NCBI GenBank assembly: GCA_037138055.1
Contig: JBAXJB010000021.1
Location: 1 to 26,059 of the forward strand
Length of the DNA stretch: 26,059 nt
Direction: 5' to 3'
DNA from: CAITNM01 sp037138055
GTDB taxonomy: Bacteria; Pseudomonadota; Alphaproteobacteria; Paracaedibacterales; CAITNM01
The notes under the pieces were generated by a model. That model was given only the letters and a program-made list of their open reading frames with translations, did not search any database and was not told the DNA's origin. The position numbers and the translations under genes are program-made. This document shows, piece by piece, positions 24,360 to 26,059 of this stretch (position 1 is the stretch's first letter; every line of letters begins with the position of its first letter).

Positions 24360-25898
24360 TTAGAACTTGTAGCTTGCTCCGAATTGCAAACGTTGACCTA
24401 GACCTCGGTAACCAAGGGTAGATTTACGTTGTAATACATAGTATTCCAAGCCGAATTGTAGATTTTCTTCTGGAGAATACATGGTGTTAACCAAGTATTT
24501 GTTGAATGCTTTATCCAAGCCTGGCTCAAACCATCGCACAACCGAACGAGAGTTAGAGAGTTTTTGTGTACGCAGGTCAATTCTGGCAGCACCAAAGTTA
24601 GTTTGCCATTGTTGATTCCAAACGTGTGAATAGCCGGCCCAATACATGTGCATGGTAATTGACTTGTATCGTTGACCATCTGCAGCATTTGGATCAAACA
24701 ATGCTGATCTTCCTTGCGTTTCTAGGATATACCAACCAATACCCTGGCCAGTGGTTATACCAGTGGTAAAGAAGCTTTTACCAAAAGTCATAATTTTAGC
24801 AGCTAAGTTCATGCCCCATGCATTGGTTGAGTAATTTCTGCCATCAACTGTAGTATTAGCATTGCCTCCAGCAGCTGCGTTATATTTTAGCTGTAAATCA
24901 CGATTTAAAAAGCTTAAGCCAACAACGCTGCCGTTATCAAAATTATACTTCACTCTCAAGATTAAATCTGGGCGAGCTGGTTTAGAAAGGTTCCCTGAAG
25001 AATCTTGGGTATTATATGCATAGTGGGCTGTTGTTGCGGCTGGTGTAGGTGTGTATGTCACATAATCTGCACGACCATGCTCAGCTGCAGCAGTTACTGC
25101 AAAGTTACCAAGCTTTTGAGTGTAGCGAATTAATGCATGCCTTCCGTATCCGTCGGTTAAACCATTTAAATCAACCGATGGAAGTTGTGATTCTGTAGTG
25201 TGGAACGTGGTTGTTGTATGGCCGGCTTCCAATCCCCCATAGGCAAGCACTGCATGACGCAATCTAAATGTATAGGTAGTAGAGCTTTGTGTTGAGCCTC
25301 CTGGACCATTTGGAAAGGCGTCGCCAAATTGAGTCGATCCAAAAAAGTCCCCTTCTACAAATGCTTTAACATCATTTCCAGATTTATTTTTAACAAGCGT
25401 TTCTACACGCAATTTGCTTTGTTTTGCATGCAGGTAAAAATGATCTTTCCATTTCATCGGAACATTTGGCAAGTTTACATTGCGCATCTGCAATGCGTAA
25501 GGAATACGGCTAACGTTGGTTTGTTCACCGGTGTATGCTTTGGTATCACGAATCATATCTAATTTAACCATGCCACCAAATTTTACTGCAGCGGTAGTAC
25601 CTGGTACAGCAATGAATCCCTTGTCAAATACAGGAGTGTCAGCGTTTGGCTCTGAGCTTGCAGCAGCAATGGTCGCAGCAGGCCGGTGCTCCTTAATCTT
25701 CTTGTTTTCTGATTTAATTTCTTTAACCTGATTGCTTTGCTCATTCACTTGTTTTGCAATGGTTTCCAACTGCTTTTGCAAAACTTCAATTTGCTTTTGC
25801 AATGCTTCAACTTCATTTTTTGGGGAAGGAGCATCTGCTGAAAATAAGGATACTGAGGACATTCCCAGCATTAACATTAGTAATCTTGATTTATTCAT
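24360..25898 (-). CDS. DcaP-like outer-membrane porin, paralogue B
   Basis: The start at 25898 is chosen because GGAAC is well spaced and MNKSRLLMLMLGMSSVSLFSA forms a signal peptide. An upstream in-frame start at 25940 would bury it. The product is 512 aa. It has the same plan as its neighbour: coiled coil at ~30-72, FDKGFIAVPGTTAAVKFGGMVKLD, then the barrel ending in GASYKF. The two copies are very similar in the coiled coil, the first strands and the last ~45 residues. They diverge in what are probably surface loops, for example the insertion before TYTFRLRHAV and the segment after DYVTY. This suggests tandem duplication with loop diversification, possibly under host, phage or substrate selection. 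Confidence 0.88.
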   Translation of the reverse strand: MNKSRLLMLMLGMSSVSLFSADAPSPKNEVEALQKQIEVLQKQLETIAKQVNEQSNQVKEIKSENKKIKEHRPAATIAAASSEPNADTPVFDKGFIAVPGTTAAVKFGGMVKLDMIRDTKAYTGEQTNVSRIPYALQMRNVNLPNVPMKWKDHFYLHAKQSKLRVETLVKNKSGNDVKAFVEGDFFGSTQFGDAFPNGPGGSTQSSTTYTFRLRHAVLAYGGLEAGHTTTTFHTTESQLPSVDLNGLTDGYGRHALIRYTQKLGNFAVTAAAEHGRADYVTYTPTPAATTAHYAYNTQDSSGNLSKPARPDLILRVKYNFDNGSVVGLSFLNRDLQLKYNAAAGGNANTTVDGRNYSTNAWGMNLAAKIMTFGKSFFTTGITTGQGIGWYILETQGRSALFDPNAADGQRYKSITMHMYWAGYSHVWNQQWQTNFGAARIDLRTQKLSNSRSVVRWFEPGLDKAFNKYLVNTMYSPEENLQFGLEYYVLQRKSTLGYRGLGQRLQFGASYKF

Positions 25899-26059
25899 AC
25901 TTGTTCCATAATTAGCCACTGTTAATAGTGTGGATGACAAAACATAAAATTGTAAATACTTTTAATTAAAAATTTATATACATATCAGAACTGTGACATA
26001 ACTTCCTAGATAGTGTAGTCACGAGACATTAGCCCAAAGAGCGATGCACCGAATATGAA
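25899..26059. other. Upstream region of porin B; no gene seen
   Basis: This 161-bp edge region holds the 5' flank of the second porin gene. It contains an AT-rich stretch (about 25944-25985) and no convincing -35/-10 pair. No coding frame, tRNA or repeat could be supported, and the window ends here. Confidence 0.5.

Noticed and set aside
25899..25940. Upstream start for porin B at 25940
   Set aside because: It would put 14 polar residues before a complete signal peptide. The internal ATG at 25898 has a well-spaced GGAAC.
1..26059. CRISPR array, tRNA or rRNA genes
   Set aside because: No regularly spaced short repeats, cloverleaf-like segments or ribosomal RNA signatures were found on reading both strands.

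Overview
The window looks like a chromosomal segment of an AT-rich alphaproteobacterium. Two gene arrangements support this: a DUF4167 gene directly upstream of clpB, and rplM-rpsI with an N-terminally extended S9 protein. The lptD gene, paired DcaP-type porins and many signal peptides show a Gram-negative envelope. Low GC, a possible transposase remnant, a palindromic dispersed-repeat-like element and several secreted proteins of unknown function fit a host-associated lineage such as Holosporales, Paracaedibacter or Rickettsiales relatives. That lineage placement is inference.

Layout. 1-5510: a possible IS630-type transposase stub, lptD (-), a divergent short-chain dehydrogenase (+) whose 3' end overlaps a beta-carbonic anhydrase (-), and ettA (-) just upstream of it. 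5676-8867: a secreted orphan protein (+) and a large secreted TPR-like protein (-), converging. 8970-13001 (+): DUF4167, clpB (starting 131 bp inside DUF4167), a palindromic element, and an AI-2E/PerM-type membrane protein. 13002-17012 reads as an accessory block: a secreted S9-type peptidase (-) bracketed by a 50-bp duplication of the perM-like 3' end, then a secreted glycosyltransferase-like gene broken by a 1-nt frameshift (+). 17057-20267 (-): a MerR/TipAS regulator with its own MerR-type promoter, and alr coupled to a serine hydrolase. 20357-22468 (-): a secreted Pro/Tyr/Gln-rich protein downstream of the rplM-rpsI operon. 22655-25898 (-): tandem DcaP-like porins with near-identical terminators.

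How the genes work together. Housekeeping functions are translation (rplM, rpsI, ettA), proteostasis (clpB), LPS export (lptD), peptidoglycan precursor supply (alr), CO2/bicarbonate balance (carbonic anhydrase) and outer-membrane uptake (DcaP porins). The accessory genes are mostly exported proteins with no obvious core role. The most unusual structure is the peptidase gene lying between two copies of the perM-like tail that differ only at synonymous positions. No CRISPR array, rRNA or tRNA gene was seen, and no gap longer than 300 bases lacks a gene.
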